A DNA stretch of 64,000 nt from SAR324 cluster bacterium (GTDB taxonomy: Bacteria > SAR324 > NAC60-12), in contig JADGAT010000001.1 in NCBI GenBank assembly GCA_015231885.1, forward strand, positions 215,436 through 279,435, written 5' to 3'. The position numbers were made by a program, and so were the translations under genes. Below are positions 34,406-42,672 of the stretch, one piece after another (within the stretch, counting starts at the first letter, position 1; every line of letters begins with the position of its first letter). A model generated the notes under the pieces. That model was not told the origin of the DNA, did not search any database, and saw only the letters and a program-made list of their open reading frames with translations.

Positions 34406-35060
34406 TCCGTCTCTGCAAAATAGCCAGCTACGCTCCCTTCTGTTTCTACGACAATTCTACTCACTCAGCCTGATTCATCATAGCGTCAGGCCTTTTCGAT
34501 TTAACTGGGGCATTTTGGAAGAAATGGAGCGCAGGCAGTCTCCATGCATCATCACATGCTGGTGGACACAGCTATTGTACTGTTTTTTCGCATTTGAGAA
34601 ATATCGATCTTATATTCTTGCTCAAGAAGCTTCTATGAAAAATGCAATTGCTTCTTGTTTAGAAAAATTAGGTAACCGCGTGGAACAAGCACCAGGTCTT
34701 TTTGTACCTGAGGAAGTGTTAGGATCTTCTGTCGAACAATGGGGGAAGCAGCAGAACTTATGGGTTCCGACTTATGCGGAGCAAAAAGGACAAAACTCAT
34801 TGACCGTAAAAGTTGTACAGTTCGCCCAAAACAACAAATTGCCCATTGTACCTATCGGTTTTACAAGTACATCGAACTGCTCATCTTTCTTGCCAAATGA
34901 CATAGGCTTTCCTGGTTTTTTCAGTCGAGTTGCTTTATGTGTTGGTAATCCACTCCAGATGGAAAACATCCCTGTTGACCAAGCCTGTTCAATGATACAA
35001 CAAGCTCTCCATCATCTGGATGAGTTGGCTAACGCCCTGCTAACGCCTTGCTCTCCATGA
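34398..35060 (+). CDS. Divergent DUF374/LPLAT-like acyltransferase, probably non-catalytic
   Basis: A 220-residue protein whose layout follows the DUF374 lysophospholipid-acyltransferase group: CWWTQLL (residues 54-60) stands where the family has W-H-G-x-L-L, and NKLPIVPIGF and FFSRVALCVGNPL match the APIVPV and F-x-R-V-x-V-x-x-G-x-P parts. The catalytic His is replaced by Trp56 and the family's P-D-G-P-R-G motif is not recognisable. It overlaps the triple-CheW gene and is likely translated with it. The family call is moderate, since overall similarity is weak. Confidence 0.6.
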   Translation: MSDPSLQNSQLRSLLFLRQFYSLSLIHHSVRPFRFNWGILEEMERRQSPCIITCWWTQLLYCFFAFEKYRSYILAQEASMKNAIASCLEKLGNRVEQAPGLFVPEEVLGSSVEQWGKQQNLWVPTYAEQKGQNSLTVKVVQFAQNNKLPIVPIGFTSTSNCSSFLPNDIGFPGFFSRVALCVGNPLQMENIPVDQACSMIQQALHHLDELANALLTPCSP

Positions 35061-35085
35061 TACCAACGTAACGTGTGGAATCAGA

Positions 35086-35586
35086 TTATCCTACAGCGAC
35101 TTGTGCTTCAGGCATTGTTTGTTGGACTGTTTTACTGCTTGTTTGCGAAATATACGTCAACTTGTCCCCGAATAACGGCTGTCTGGTAGAATATTCTCCA
35201 TCAAGAATCACTAATTGGAGTGCCATACCCGTTTTATAGTTAATCACCAGAGGACCTTGCAAATTAACAGTGACATCTTTCACATCCTTGGTCATTGTGA
35301 CAATCACCAAGACACCCAGTTCATCAATACTGGATGACTTCAGTTTTTTCATGTGCTCTTCTGTCAGCGCAATCTTATAGTTAGAAACGACTATCTGGGG
35401 ATCTACTGTGACGAATGCCAGCGATTCTTCTTCCAGCGATTGAAACCACTTGAAAGGAGAATTAATTTCGTCATCCAGCAAAGTGTACAAGCGTGCCTGG
35501 GAAAACCCCAATGGCCCATTCTGCATCGTAATGATTTCCTCTTCAGCAACTTCTATCTTGCCAAACCGAGTTGTTTGAAAAATCAT
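35086..35586 (-). CDS. fliW: Flagellar assembly factor FliW
   Basis: A 166-residue FliW: FGKIEVAEEEIITMQNGPLG, the SPFKWFQSLEEESLAFVTVDP segment and LVINYKTGMALQLVILD are characteristic. FliW binds CsrA and also flagellin, freeing flagellin mRNA for translation as filament subunits are exported. It is the last gene of the flagellar run, after csrA. Its 147-base leader has several GGA motifs, including one in the ribosome site, so CsrA may act on it. Confidence 0.96.
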   Translation of the reverse strand: MIFQTTRFGKIEVAEEEIITMQNGPLGFSQARLYTLLDDEINSPFKWFQSLEEESLAFVTVDPQIVVSNYKIALTEEHMKKLKSSSIDELGVLVIVTMTKDVKDVTVNLQGPLVINYKTGMALQLVILDGEYSTRQPLFGDKLTYISQTSSKTVQQTMPEAQVAVG

Positions 35587-35733
35587 CTTTGCCCTTCCTA
35601 AAGAATGAATAATTAAAAAATTGGTAACAGTTCACCATCCTGTCCGATTTTGCCTTTCCTTTCCTGCCAAGCAATCAGCTCATAAAAGAAAGGGCGACAA
35701 GATGATCGAGTTACCCACTGTTATGAAAACTAT

Positions 35734-35967
35734 TTATTTCCGTTTCTTCAAAAAATCCGAAATATTCTTTAAAGAGACCGGGCTTTTTTCTGCAGCCCGC
35801 TTGTTTTCATCTTGTATACGAATATAAACTTCTTCCCGATGAATCACATAACTTTTGGGAGCATCAATACCCAGACGTACTTGTTTGCCTTTAATCTCAA
35901 TTACCTGAATCTTGATATCATCGCCAATAGTGATGCTTTCACCCGGTTTCCTTGTTAGTATCAGCAT
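35734..35967 (-). CDS. csrA: Carbon storage regulator CsrA
   Basis: A 77-residue CsrA beginning [20 protein letters not shown] with [20 protein letters not shown] following, all conserved. The ATG at 35967 has GGAGG seven bases upstream, so the eight-residue extension of the frame to 35991 is not used. CsrA binds GGA motifs in mRNA leaders. The C-terminal 25 residues are a basic extension longer than in E. coli. Located between flgL and fliW. Confidence 0.96.
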   Translation of the reverse strand: MLILTRKPGESITIGDDIKIQVIEIKGKQVRLGIDAPKSYVIHREEVYIRIQDENKRAAEKSPVSLKNISDFLKKRK

Positions 35968-36030
35968 CTTCACCCTCCATGGTGAACACAAAGATTCTAT
36001 TCAATGAATCTTTTATCTAAGAACTTTTGA

Positions 36031-37314
36031 TTATCTCAAAAATTCTAACAAAGTTGGTTGGATTAAACGTCCGCTGGCCTCCAGTGAAGTCCGATTTGTC
36101 AATTCTGCTGTGTTCAATTCAACCATTGATTCAGCAAGATCAATATCCTGTACATCAGAAAGCCGTTTCTCCTTAGAAAAAACCTGATCCTCTAATTTTG
36201 CTTTTGCTTTTTCCAACTCACGAATGGTGTTTCCTGCTGTTGCTGCTTGCTGCAAAACTTGATTTCTTGCAGTATCCAACTGTTGAATTCTATTTGCAAC
36301 AGCTTCGCCGTCATTTGCATCCATTGCTTTTTCCAGCGCACCTAATACACCAAATATATTCACTCCATCCTCTCCTTTACCCAAAAACAACTCATCGGCT
36401 GTAATATTGAGAGGTGCTGTAATATTGTTCCCAATCAACACTTCTTTCTTCTGGGTATTCCCATCATAAGCAATCTTGGGATTGGGAACATATACAAACT
36501 CCAAACCTTCGGGAAAAACGATATCTTCTGCGGTAGAATCGAAAGAAGCACCTTCAGCGTCCTTCACTTCATGCTCTGGGCGCCCTTCTTCGTTTGTAAA
36601 CCGAAGAATCACTTCATCATTTGGTTTTCCATCCGAATTGAAGACCTTAATAACAGGAAGTAACACATGTTCTTTACTCCATGTTTCGCCAAAATCGTCT
36701 GACACTTGATAAAGCGCATGGCCAAAAGCTCCTGTTCGAGAGATTTTGACGCGATACTCATTGCTCGAATGCTCTTCAAACTGTGCTTTGAACTGCGTCA
36801 CATCCAACAACTCTGCCACATCCTTTTGAGGAACATCCGTCAAAGAAACTTTTGCTTCCTGGATTGGATGATTGATCCGCAAAGGCTGTGTGAATGTTTG
36901 TGTTCCAGAAAATATAAACAATTTTCCCATACGGGCATTGGCCGCATCAAACATTGCTTCTCGAATGGCACGCAATTCTTGGGCCACAATGGCACGACTT
37001 TCTAAAGTTGCTGTATCATTTGCCTGAGAAAGCGCTAGAACCTTGGCCTGTTCCATTAGCTCAGCAACATGATTCAATTCGATTTCATTCCGATCTAACC
37101 AGGCAATATTGGTATCAATATTTTTCACAGTCTGATCATTCCGGGAAATTGTTGTCACAATATCCTGAACAATCGTTGCGCCAATCGGGTCGTCCGAAGT
37201 TTTATTAATTCGTTTTCCTGTTGCAAGCTCCCCTTGTAGAGTTTTCAGGCGTTGGCTATTCTTTTGCATATTATCTACAACGTGGGTACGCTTTGTAATG
37301 TCGGTTACTCGCAT
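36031..37314 (-). CDS. flgL: Flagellar hook-associated protein 3 FlgL
   Basis: A 427-residue flagellin-like protein: the N-terminal helix region RVTDITKRTHVVDNMQKNSQ with RLKTLQGELATGKRINKTSDDP, and the C-terminal LAESMVELNTAELTNRTSLEASGRL. FlgL joins the hook-filament junction to the filament. It follows flgK by 27 bases. Confidence 0.95.
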   Translation of the reverse strand: MRVTDITKRTHVVDNMQKNSQRLKTLQGELATGKRINKTSDDPIGATIVQDIVTTISRNDQTVKNIDTNIAWLDRNEIELNHVAELMEQAKVLALSQANDTATLESRAIVAQELRAIREAMFDAANARMGKLFIFSGTQTFTQPLRINHPIQEAKVSLTDVPQKDVAELLDVTQFKAQFEEHSSNEYRVKISRTGAFGHALYQVSDDFGETWSKEHVLLPVIKVFNSDGKPNDEVILRFTNEEGRPEHEVKDAEGASFDSTAEDIVFPEGLEFVYVPNPKIAYDGNTQKKEVLIGNNITAPLNITADELFLGKGEDGVNIFGVLGALEKAMDANDGEAVANRIQQLDTARNQVLQQAATAGNTIRELEKAKAKLEDQVFSKEKRLSDVQDIDLAESMVELNTAELTNRTSLEASGRLIQPTLLEFLR

Positions 37315-37341
37315 GATATTTTGGGCTCTCTCGGTCTAGTC

Positions 37342-39033
37342 TTACATTTGAATCACGGTTTCCATCATTTGATCAACAGTACTCATAAACTTAGCAGAAG
37401 CTTCATATGCTTTTTGGTACTGAATCATGTCTGCAATTTCTTCATCCATATTCACGGAACTAGTCGAATCACGAATTTCTTTAAACTGTGCAAGCATGTT
37501 ATCCTGATGCTCTTTTTCCACTTGATTTCGTTCGATCCGCAGCCCGACATCTGCCAAAATCCCATTATAAAACTCATCAAACGTCATGGTTTCTTCTTTC
37601 ATGGTCGCTTTAGTCTGTAATTGCGTAATTTCCAGCGCCACTTGATTATCACCAGGTACCAAATCTTTACCTGTTGAAATATTATTTGGGTTGGCCATGA
37701 TATGATCGCTCAAGCGAATATCTTCCGCCCCTCTCAGCGTCTCAAAAAAGCCATTCATCCCCATCACTAATGTGAAGTCAGTCTGGTCGTCCCCCAGGAT
37801 AAAGCGTTTTCCTCCGCCAGATTGGAACACAACAGAGCCATCTTCCTCTACAGAGGCTTCAAAATACAAAGGATCATCCACTGTTTCATTAATCCGGTTG
37901 ACAATATCATAAACCGTATCCATCCCTGCTTGAACCTCAATTTCATAGGTAGATAAGAACTCTCCTTCATCATCAACAAGATGAAACTGAAAAATACCAT
38001 CTTTGATAAACGGCAACGGATGCATGCGGGCATCATCATTCAATCCGTACGCCCCCTTTATTCGATCAAATGATGAATTCAATCCTGTTCCTGTCGCATG
38101 AATTCGGTTGATATTGTGTGCCAGTCCAGAGGCGACATCATCCAACTGATCCATATAAGAAACAACGGTTTTGTCGCGAATGTCCAATATCTCTTTCAGT
38201 TCACCAGAGCGAAATTCATTGGTTAAATCTACTTGAAAGCCATTTTCTCCCACTCCTTTGATATGGTACATTGCGGTTTCTCCTCCTAATGAGGACGCTT
38301 CCAAATTCCTGGATTTACGCCCCTCAACCAAGGCCCATCCCGTTTTCCCAACAGACACTTTGAGCTCTCCACGGTCATTTTCCAGCCATCGGACATCCAC
38401 TTTTTTAGCAAGATTTTCCAGCAGTAGCTGACGCTGATCCCGAGCATCATTTGCCACCCGATCCAACATTTCATAACTGGAAATTTGCCGATTCAAATCA
38501 GCAATTTGCGAAGTGATGGTATTGACTTCAGCAGCAACTCCGGCAATACGGCTATTTGCTTCAGAACGAAGACTGCGCAATTCACTATGCATCGTACGAA
38601 AACGAGTCGCCAGCGCATCTGATCGATCCATCACTTTTTCCCGTGCCGCATCTGATTCGGGTTCATTAGCCAAAAAGCTCCAGGCATTCCAAAACTCATT
38701 CAATGTTTTACGCAACCCGGCATCATCCATTTCATTAAAAACAATTTCCACTTTTGTCAGAAAACGTTCTCTTGTATCAAATATCGCACTATTGGATTCT
38801 TCCTGAATAATTTTTTTAGCGGTGAATCGATCAAACACCCGGTTGGGTATGCCTCGTTTTACTCCACCACCCGTACCATCTGGCTGCGGTTGCTCACTGT
38901 GAGTCTGCATTTTTTGCCGGGAGTACCCTTCTGTGTTGAGATTGGCAATATTATGCCCTGCCGTAGAGATCCCTCCCTGTTGTGTGAACAAAGAACGAGA
39001 TCCTATATTTAAAGCAGTATTCAAGCTAGGCAT
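37342..39033 (-). CDS. flgK: Flagellar hook-associated protein 1 FlgK
   Basis: A 563-residue FlgK. The N-terminus LNIGSRSLFTQQGGISTAGHNIANLNTEGYSRQ (residues about 8-40) is the family signature, with LRKTLNEFWNAWSFLANEPES after it and the C-terminal SSVNMDEEIADMIQYQKAYEASAKFMSTVD. It forms the first hook-filament junction layer. GGGGAAG precedes the start. The variable middle domain is of ordinary size. Confidence 0.96.
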   Translation of the reverse strand: MPSLNTALNIGSRSLFTQQGGISTAGHNIANLNTEGYSRQKMQTHSEQPQPDGTGGGVKRGIPNRVFDRFTAKKIIQEESNSAIFDTRERFLTKVEIVFNEMDDAGLRKTLNEFWNAWSFLANEPESDAAREKVMDRSDALATRFRTMHSELRSLRSEANSRIAGVAAEVNTITSQIADLNRQISSYEMLDRVANDARDQRQLLLENLAKKVDVRWLENDRGELKVSVGKTGWALVEGRKSRNLEASSLGGETAMYHIKGVGENGFQVDLTNEFRSGELKEILDIRDKTVVSYMDQLDDVASGLAHNINRIHATGTGLNSSFDRIKGAYGLNDDARMHPLPFIKDGIFQFHLVDDEGEFLSTYEIEVQAGMDTVYDIVNRINETVDDPLYFEASVEEDGSVVFQSGGGKRFILGDDQTDFTLVMGMNGFFETLRGAEDIRLSDHIMANPNNISTGKDLVPGDNQVALEITQLQTKATMKEETMTFDEFYNGILADVGLRIERNQVEKEHQDNMLAQFKEIRDSTSSVNMDEEIADMIQYQKAYEASAKFMSTVDQMMETVIQM

Positions 39034-39103
39034 ATCAACTTCCCCTCATTTAAAGGACACTGGCCGTCTGCTACAGCGGTATGCATCAATAACAGTTGCA
39101 TAA

Positions 39104-39598
39104 TCAAACAGATGTACGAGATATTTTTTCTGGGGAATTTTGAAGTGTTCCCGCAACTGAGTAAGTTTTTTGTTCTTTTTGCCAGTCAGCAATAAATCGC
39201 AACGACATTTCGATGGGTTTCAAACGAACTTTTGACAAAGAACCATTCGAAATTGCCAATTTTTGAATATCAATGATTATGGTCTTCAACTGCTCATAGC
39301 AATGTTGCAGAGATTCCCCTATTTCATGGGGAGCTTGCAAAATAATTTTACTCAATGTAAGTTCTTTGGGATTCATTCTCCATTGTGCCGCAATGTCTTG
39401 AACAACCTCTATTCTACGGGTTTCCATTGTAGAAATTTTTCGGGATATTTGTTGTTTTGCACTCTGCAGCAACAACAATTCAGAAGCGGCAATTCGGCCA
39501 ATCCCCTTGGATTCTTCCTGGAGCACCATCCCTAATTCTTCATGTAATTCCACTTCATATGACAAAATTTGTATTAAACTTGTCAGCAGAGTCTTCAC
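39104..39598 (-). CDS. flgN: Flagellar export chaperone FlgN
   Basis: A 164-residue helical protein in the standard place between flgM and flgK. FlgN proteins are poorly conserved; here the helices around residues 10-45 and 80-110 and the LRFIADWQKEQKTYSVAG tail fit. FlgN escorts FlgK and FlgL to the export gate. The start is a GTG at 39598 with GGAGG just upstream. Confidence 0.8.
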   Translation of the reverse strand: MKTLLTSLIQILSYEVELHEELGMVLQEESKGIGRIAASELLLLQSAKQQISRKISTMETRRIEVVQDIAAQWRMNPKELTLSKIILQAPHEIGESLQHCYEQLKTIIIDIQKLAISNGSLSKVRLKPIEMSLRFIADWQKEQKTYSVAGTLQNSPEKISRTSV

Positions 39599-39615
39599 AT
39601 ATCCTCCAATTTAAA

Positions 39616-39915
39616 TTAAATATCTTCCCGTAACGATTCTGTCAGCATCTTTTGCGCAATTTCCTGCGCATCGACTTTATATTGACCATCTTTGATCTGA
39701 GCTTTTAATTCCGCGACACGGTCTGCTCGAACGTCTGGTTCTGCAGCAATTCGCTCTTTGATTTTATCCAAAGTAAATGCTGATGTTTTCACAGACCCCT
39801 GGCCTGCCAAGTTATCTGCTTTACCAGCTTGTTTATCAAGAGAGGTTTCCTTGCCTTTGGTTTGCCCCGTTGTCAGTTCCTTAGCAACCGCTGGGTTTTG
39901 TCCTGTAATCTTCAT
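39616..39915 (-). CDS. flgM: Anti-sigma-28 factor FlgM
   Basis: A 99-residue FlgM: Lys/Gln/Ala-rich disordered N-terminal half and the conserved C-terminal sigma-binding helices around VKTSAFTLDKIKERIAAEPD and ELKAQIKDGQYKVDAQEIAQKML. FlgM holds sigma-28 until it is secreted through the completed hook. The ATG at 39915 with GAGGG upstream is preferred to the GTG at 39927, which lies in the ribosome site. A perfect sigma-28 promoter lies upstream. Confidence 0.93.
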   Translation of the reverse strand: MKITGQNPAVAKELTTGQTKGKETSLDKQAGKADNLAGQGSVKTSAFTLDKIKERIAAEPDVRADRVAELKAQIKDGQYKVDAQEIAQKMLTESLREDI

Positions 39916-40080
39916 ATCTTCCCTCACGACTAAAAGTTATCATTCCAAGATTTTGCTAATAATCTCCACTATTTCATAACGTGCTTGCCTCAGTATACTC
40001 TTACTCGTTAAATGGTGTATACTCTGTTCCATTATGAAATAACCACTACGCCTTTCGAAGATGGAAATTCTTCAATCTTT

Positions 40081-40107
40081 TTATCGGCATCTTGAAAAAA
40101 AACTTTA
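40081..40107 (-). promoter_or_regulatory. Sigma-28 (FliA) flagellar promoter before flgM
   Basis: On the minus strand TAAAGTTT (40100-40107), an 11-base spacer and GCCGATAA (40081-40088): a full match to the classical sigma-28 consensus. It lies just after the flgJ stop and would drive flgM-flgN-flgK-flgL and probably csrA-fliW. Confidence 0.88.
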
Positions 40108-40120
40108 ACACTTTTGTCGA

Positions 40121-40441
40121 TTATTGATCTAATTTAGGTTTCAGTTCTTCATAAACCATTTTTCCCAACCCCAAACTATTGCTTTTTGAGGCCATTTTGG
40201 CATATTCCTGATCCAGCATGGAGTGAAACATTTTTTCTCCATGGCTGTTAGGCAACAATTCAGATTCAGGGACAGAATCTCTCATGGTAGCCAGCAGCTG
40301 ATTCACAAAAAGTGCCTCGAACTGGGAAGATACTTCCTCTAGTTCTTTCTGGTGCTTCACTTTCTGCTCGCGAAGTTGATCCAGATTCTGATTTTGTTTC
40401 AACAAAAAATTTGTTGATAACGAAGAATGGATTCCATTCAT
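40121..40441 (-). CDS. flgJ: Rod-assembly protein FlgJ, single-domain form
   Basis: A 106-residue protein corresponding to the N-terminal (rod-binding) domain of FlgJ: LEEVSSQFEALFVNQLLATMRDS and the tail DQEYAKMASKSNSLGLGKMVYEEL. The C-terminal muramidase domain of enteric FlgJ is absent, as in many other bacteria. It starts 15 bases after flgI with AAGGA ahead. Confidence 0.93.
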   Translation of the reverse strand: MNGIHSSLSTNFLLKQNQNLDQLREQKVKHQKELEEVSSQFEALFVNQLLATMRDSVPESELLPNSHGEKMFHSMLDQEYAKMASKSNSLGLGKMVYEELKPKLDQ

Positions 40442-40456
40442 ACATTCCTTTATTAA

Positions 40457-41593
40457 TTAGCGAATAACTAACTCTGCATGCAAAGCACCTGCGGCTTTGA
40501 TTGCCTTCAATACTTGGATTAAATCTTCACTGGAGGCTCCAATTTTATTAAATCCATCCACAATTTCCTTGAGATCCGCTCCTCCTTTTAGCATAAAAAC
40601 ATTGGAGCGAATAGAATTTTTATCTTCTCCGAACACCCCTTCCTGAGGTGGTTCTTCTGGTGGTGTTGCCACTTGTCCAGGGGCTTCAGGCAGCTTCACC
40701 TGAATACTGAGTGCTCCCTGGGAGATAGCAATAGGAGAGATCCTAACCCCTTCCCCCATTACAATCGTTCCTGTGCGCTCATCCAAAACAACTCTGGATG
40801 GATTATCAGGAGTGATTTCCAGGTTTTCAACAAAGGAAATCAGTTCAACCGTTTTTCCTAAAAAGCTTTGAGGAACTGCAATTTCAACGGTTCCTGCATC
40901 TTTCGCACGCGAGGAGCGATGCCCTAAAGCATGATTGATAATCTTTTCTAAACGGTATGCCGTTGTAAAATCCGGAGACTTTAAATTCATGTAAATCCGT
41001 GAACGGCTATTGAGATTCAAGTTGATTTCACGTTCAATCAATGCCCCACCCGCAATCACTCCTACAGAGGCCACCATGCTCGAATTAATAGGGAGGGGAA
41101 ACTTTTCATTATCAGTGGCCAGATCAGCACGACTGACACCGCGTGGAATTCCCACAACAGGGCCTTGTGCTACCGCGTACACCAGTCGATTTGGGCCTCG
41201 CAACGGAGTCATCACTAAGACTCCTCCGCGCAGAGACACCGCATCACCAATAGTAGCTACTGTCACATCCACCCGCTGACCCGATTTGGCAAATGGGGGC
41301 AAAGATGCCGTGAGCCAAACTGCCGCAATACTTCGTCCTGCAATATCCCCATCACTCAGGCTGATTCCCATACGCTCCAACGCGTTGACAATCGGTTTTC
41401 TGGAAAGCAGACTGCCTGGAGAATCCCCTGTTCCATCTAAACCCACAACTACGCCAAACCCAGTTAACTGATTATTCCTGGCACCTCGCAAATTGGCGAT
41501 ATCTTTCACCCGCACACTCCATGCCTCGGATCCTAATAACAAGAGCAACAAAAAAGTCATGAAAAGATAAGATGCTTTTGATAAGCGCATCAT
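40457..41593 (-). CDS. flgI: Flagellar P-ring protein FlgI
   Basis: A 378-residue FlgI with a signal peptide (hydrophobic core LFMTFLLLLLLGSEAWS) and conserved VKDIANLRGARNNQLTGFGVVVGLDGTGDS, NVSAVWLTASLPPFA-like region and the C-terminal ALKAIKAAGALHAELVIR. It forms the periplasmic P ring around the rod. Upstream flgH, flgA and flgG, which usually precede it, are not here; a 555-base gene-free stretch lies upstream instead. Confidence 0.96.
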   Translation of the reverse strand: MMRLSKASYLFMTFLLLLLLGSEAWSVRVKDIANLRGARNNQLTGFGVVVGLDGTGDSPGSLLSRKPIVNALERMGISLSDGDIAGRSIAAVWLTASLPPFAKSGQRVDVTVATIGDAVSLRGGVLVMTPLRGPNRLVYAVAQGPVVGIPRGVSRADLATDNEKFPLPINSSMVASVGVIAGGALIEREINLNLNSRSRIYMNLKSPDFTTAYRLEKIINHALGHRSSRAKDAGTVEIAVPQSFLGKTVELISFVENLEITPDNPSRVVLDERTGTIVMGEGVRISPIAISQGALSIQVKLPEAPGQVATPPEEPPQEGVFGEDKNSIRSNVFMLKGGADLKEIVDGFNKIGASSEDLIQVLKAIKAAGALHAELVIR

Positions 41594-42148
41594 GAGACAA
41601 ATCTCCCGTATATTTATTTATTTTTCATTGTGATGAGGGACTGAGCTAAGAAGAAGTAATTCAAATTCAATGCCATCATTTTTTCATTCAGCCATTCACA
41701 AACCGAGGTTTGTGAACAGAAAAAATCATAACTTGAGGAACAAACAGGCGGTTGGGCAACATGATAATCATACCCAAAAATTCACACACGGCATAAACGA
41801 ATGCTTTGTTAAAACCCGTTCCGTTTCAGGCAATTTTTTCCTGGATCGCACAACATTGCCCCGCTGGATGAACTTATTGTCCCTTTGCCACATCGGACAT
41901 CCCAACCAGACATTCCCCAATTTGACAGGAACATGATTGACTTTTTAGAAAAAAGGACTTCCAGCAAAGGAGCTTTTTTCATACAGCACTTCTTGGAATA
42001 AAACAAAAGACGAGTTATATTTTCATGTGGAGAATGATGAAGTGGTCTACTTCCTGCTTTTTTAATCCGTCCAGAAACAAAACATTGAAATTATGAACCA
42101 CCAAGGACAGGTGGGCAGATTCATACACTGTTAAAACAGGAGAAAATA
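41594..42148. other. Gene-free divergent region between flgI and the 151-residue gene
   Basis: Contains a perfect 10-bp inverted repeat at 41695-41716 and otherwise only short open stretches. Two of them look slightly protein-like (plus strand about 41815-42001, ending FFIQHFLE; and minus-strand frames opposite it), but I could not assign them to any family. It could be a decayed gene. Confidence 0.4.
41695..41716. repeat. Perfect 10-bp inverted repeat upstream of flgI
   Basis: TTCACAAACC and GGTTTGTGAA separated by GA, about 100 bases upstream of flgI. No T-run follows on either side, so an operator for a dimeric regulator is as likely as a hairpin in RNA. Confidence 0.7.
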
Positions 42149-42604
42149 ATGGAGTCGATATTACTTGGATTTTGCCTAGTTTCTTTTACTCTATCCAGTA
42201 TTATTGTGGGAATCGAATTAGCAAGAGACCGACGCAGGCATAAATACAATCATAAACAAAGGAAAGCATTGGGTCATCCAAAGGAAGCATCCTCTTCTAT
42301 CAAAGATACTCCACATCCAGAAAAAATTCGTTTTCAGACAGCACCACAGACAGCACCACAGAAAACGAACGTGCTGGCTTCTCTCAATAAACAATTGAAT
42401 GCACTAGGGTATACCTCTCACACACAACAGTTGGGCTTTATCAATCGGGTTCTCAATTCGCAACGGACCGATTTGGTGGATATTGATGCCAACGAGGTAC
42501 GGCACCTCTTTAAGGTGATACGCCGCTACACCAGCCCAAATGTGGCCGCAGCTAATCCCAAAGCCGTCCAACGCTCACTGCAGCAAGTTGTCTCACACAT
42601 CTAG
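42149..42604 (+). CDS. Membrane-anchored protein of unknown function (151 residues)
   Basis: One N-terminal helix (ILLGFCLVSFTLSSIIVGIEL) is followed by a basic stretch and a soluble part. A 12-bp DNA repeat gives QTAPQTAPQ near residues 65-73. The C-terminal 75 residues look like a small helical domain (LGFINRVLNSQRTDLVDIDA, HLFKVIRRYTSPNVAAANPK). No family recognised. It precedes ispG by 68 bases. Confidence 0.7.
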   Translation: MESILLGFCLVSFTLSSIIVGIELARDRRRHKYNHKQRKALGHPKEASSSIKDTPHPEKIRFQTAPQTAPQKTNVLASLNKQLNALGYTSHTQQLGFINRVLNSQRTDLVDIDANEVRHLFKVIRRYTSPNVAAANPKAVQRSLQQVVSHI

Positions 42605-42672
42605 ATTGACAGATGGCATCAACATAAGGTATTTTTTCCTATTAATTTTTTCCTCCGGCCCCATAATTCCTT

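Noticed and set aside
39927..40073. Thirty-codon minus frame between the sigma-28 promoter and flgM
   Set aside because: No ribosome site and too short to support; treated as flgM leader.
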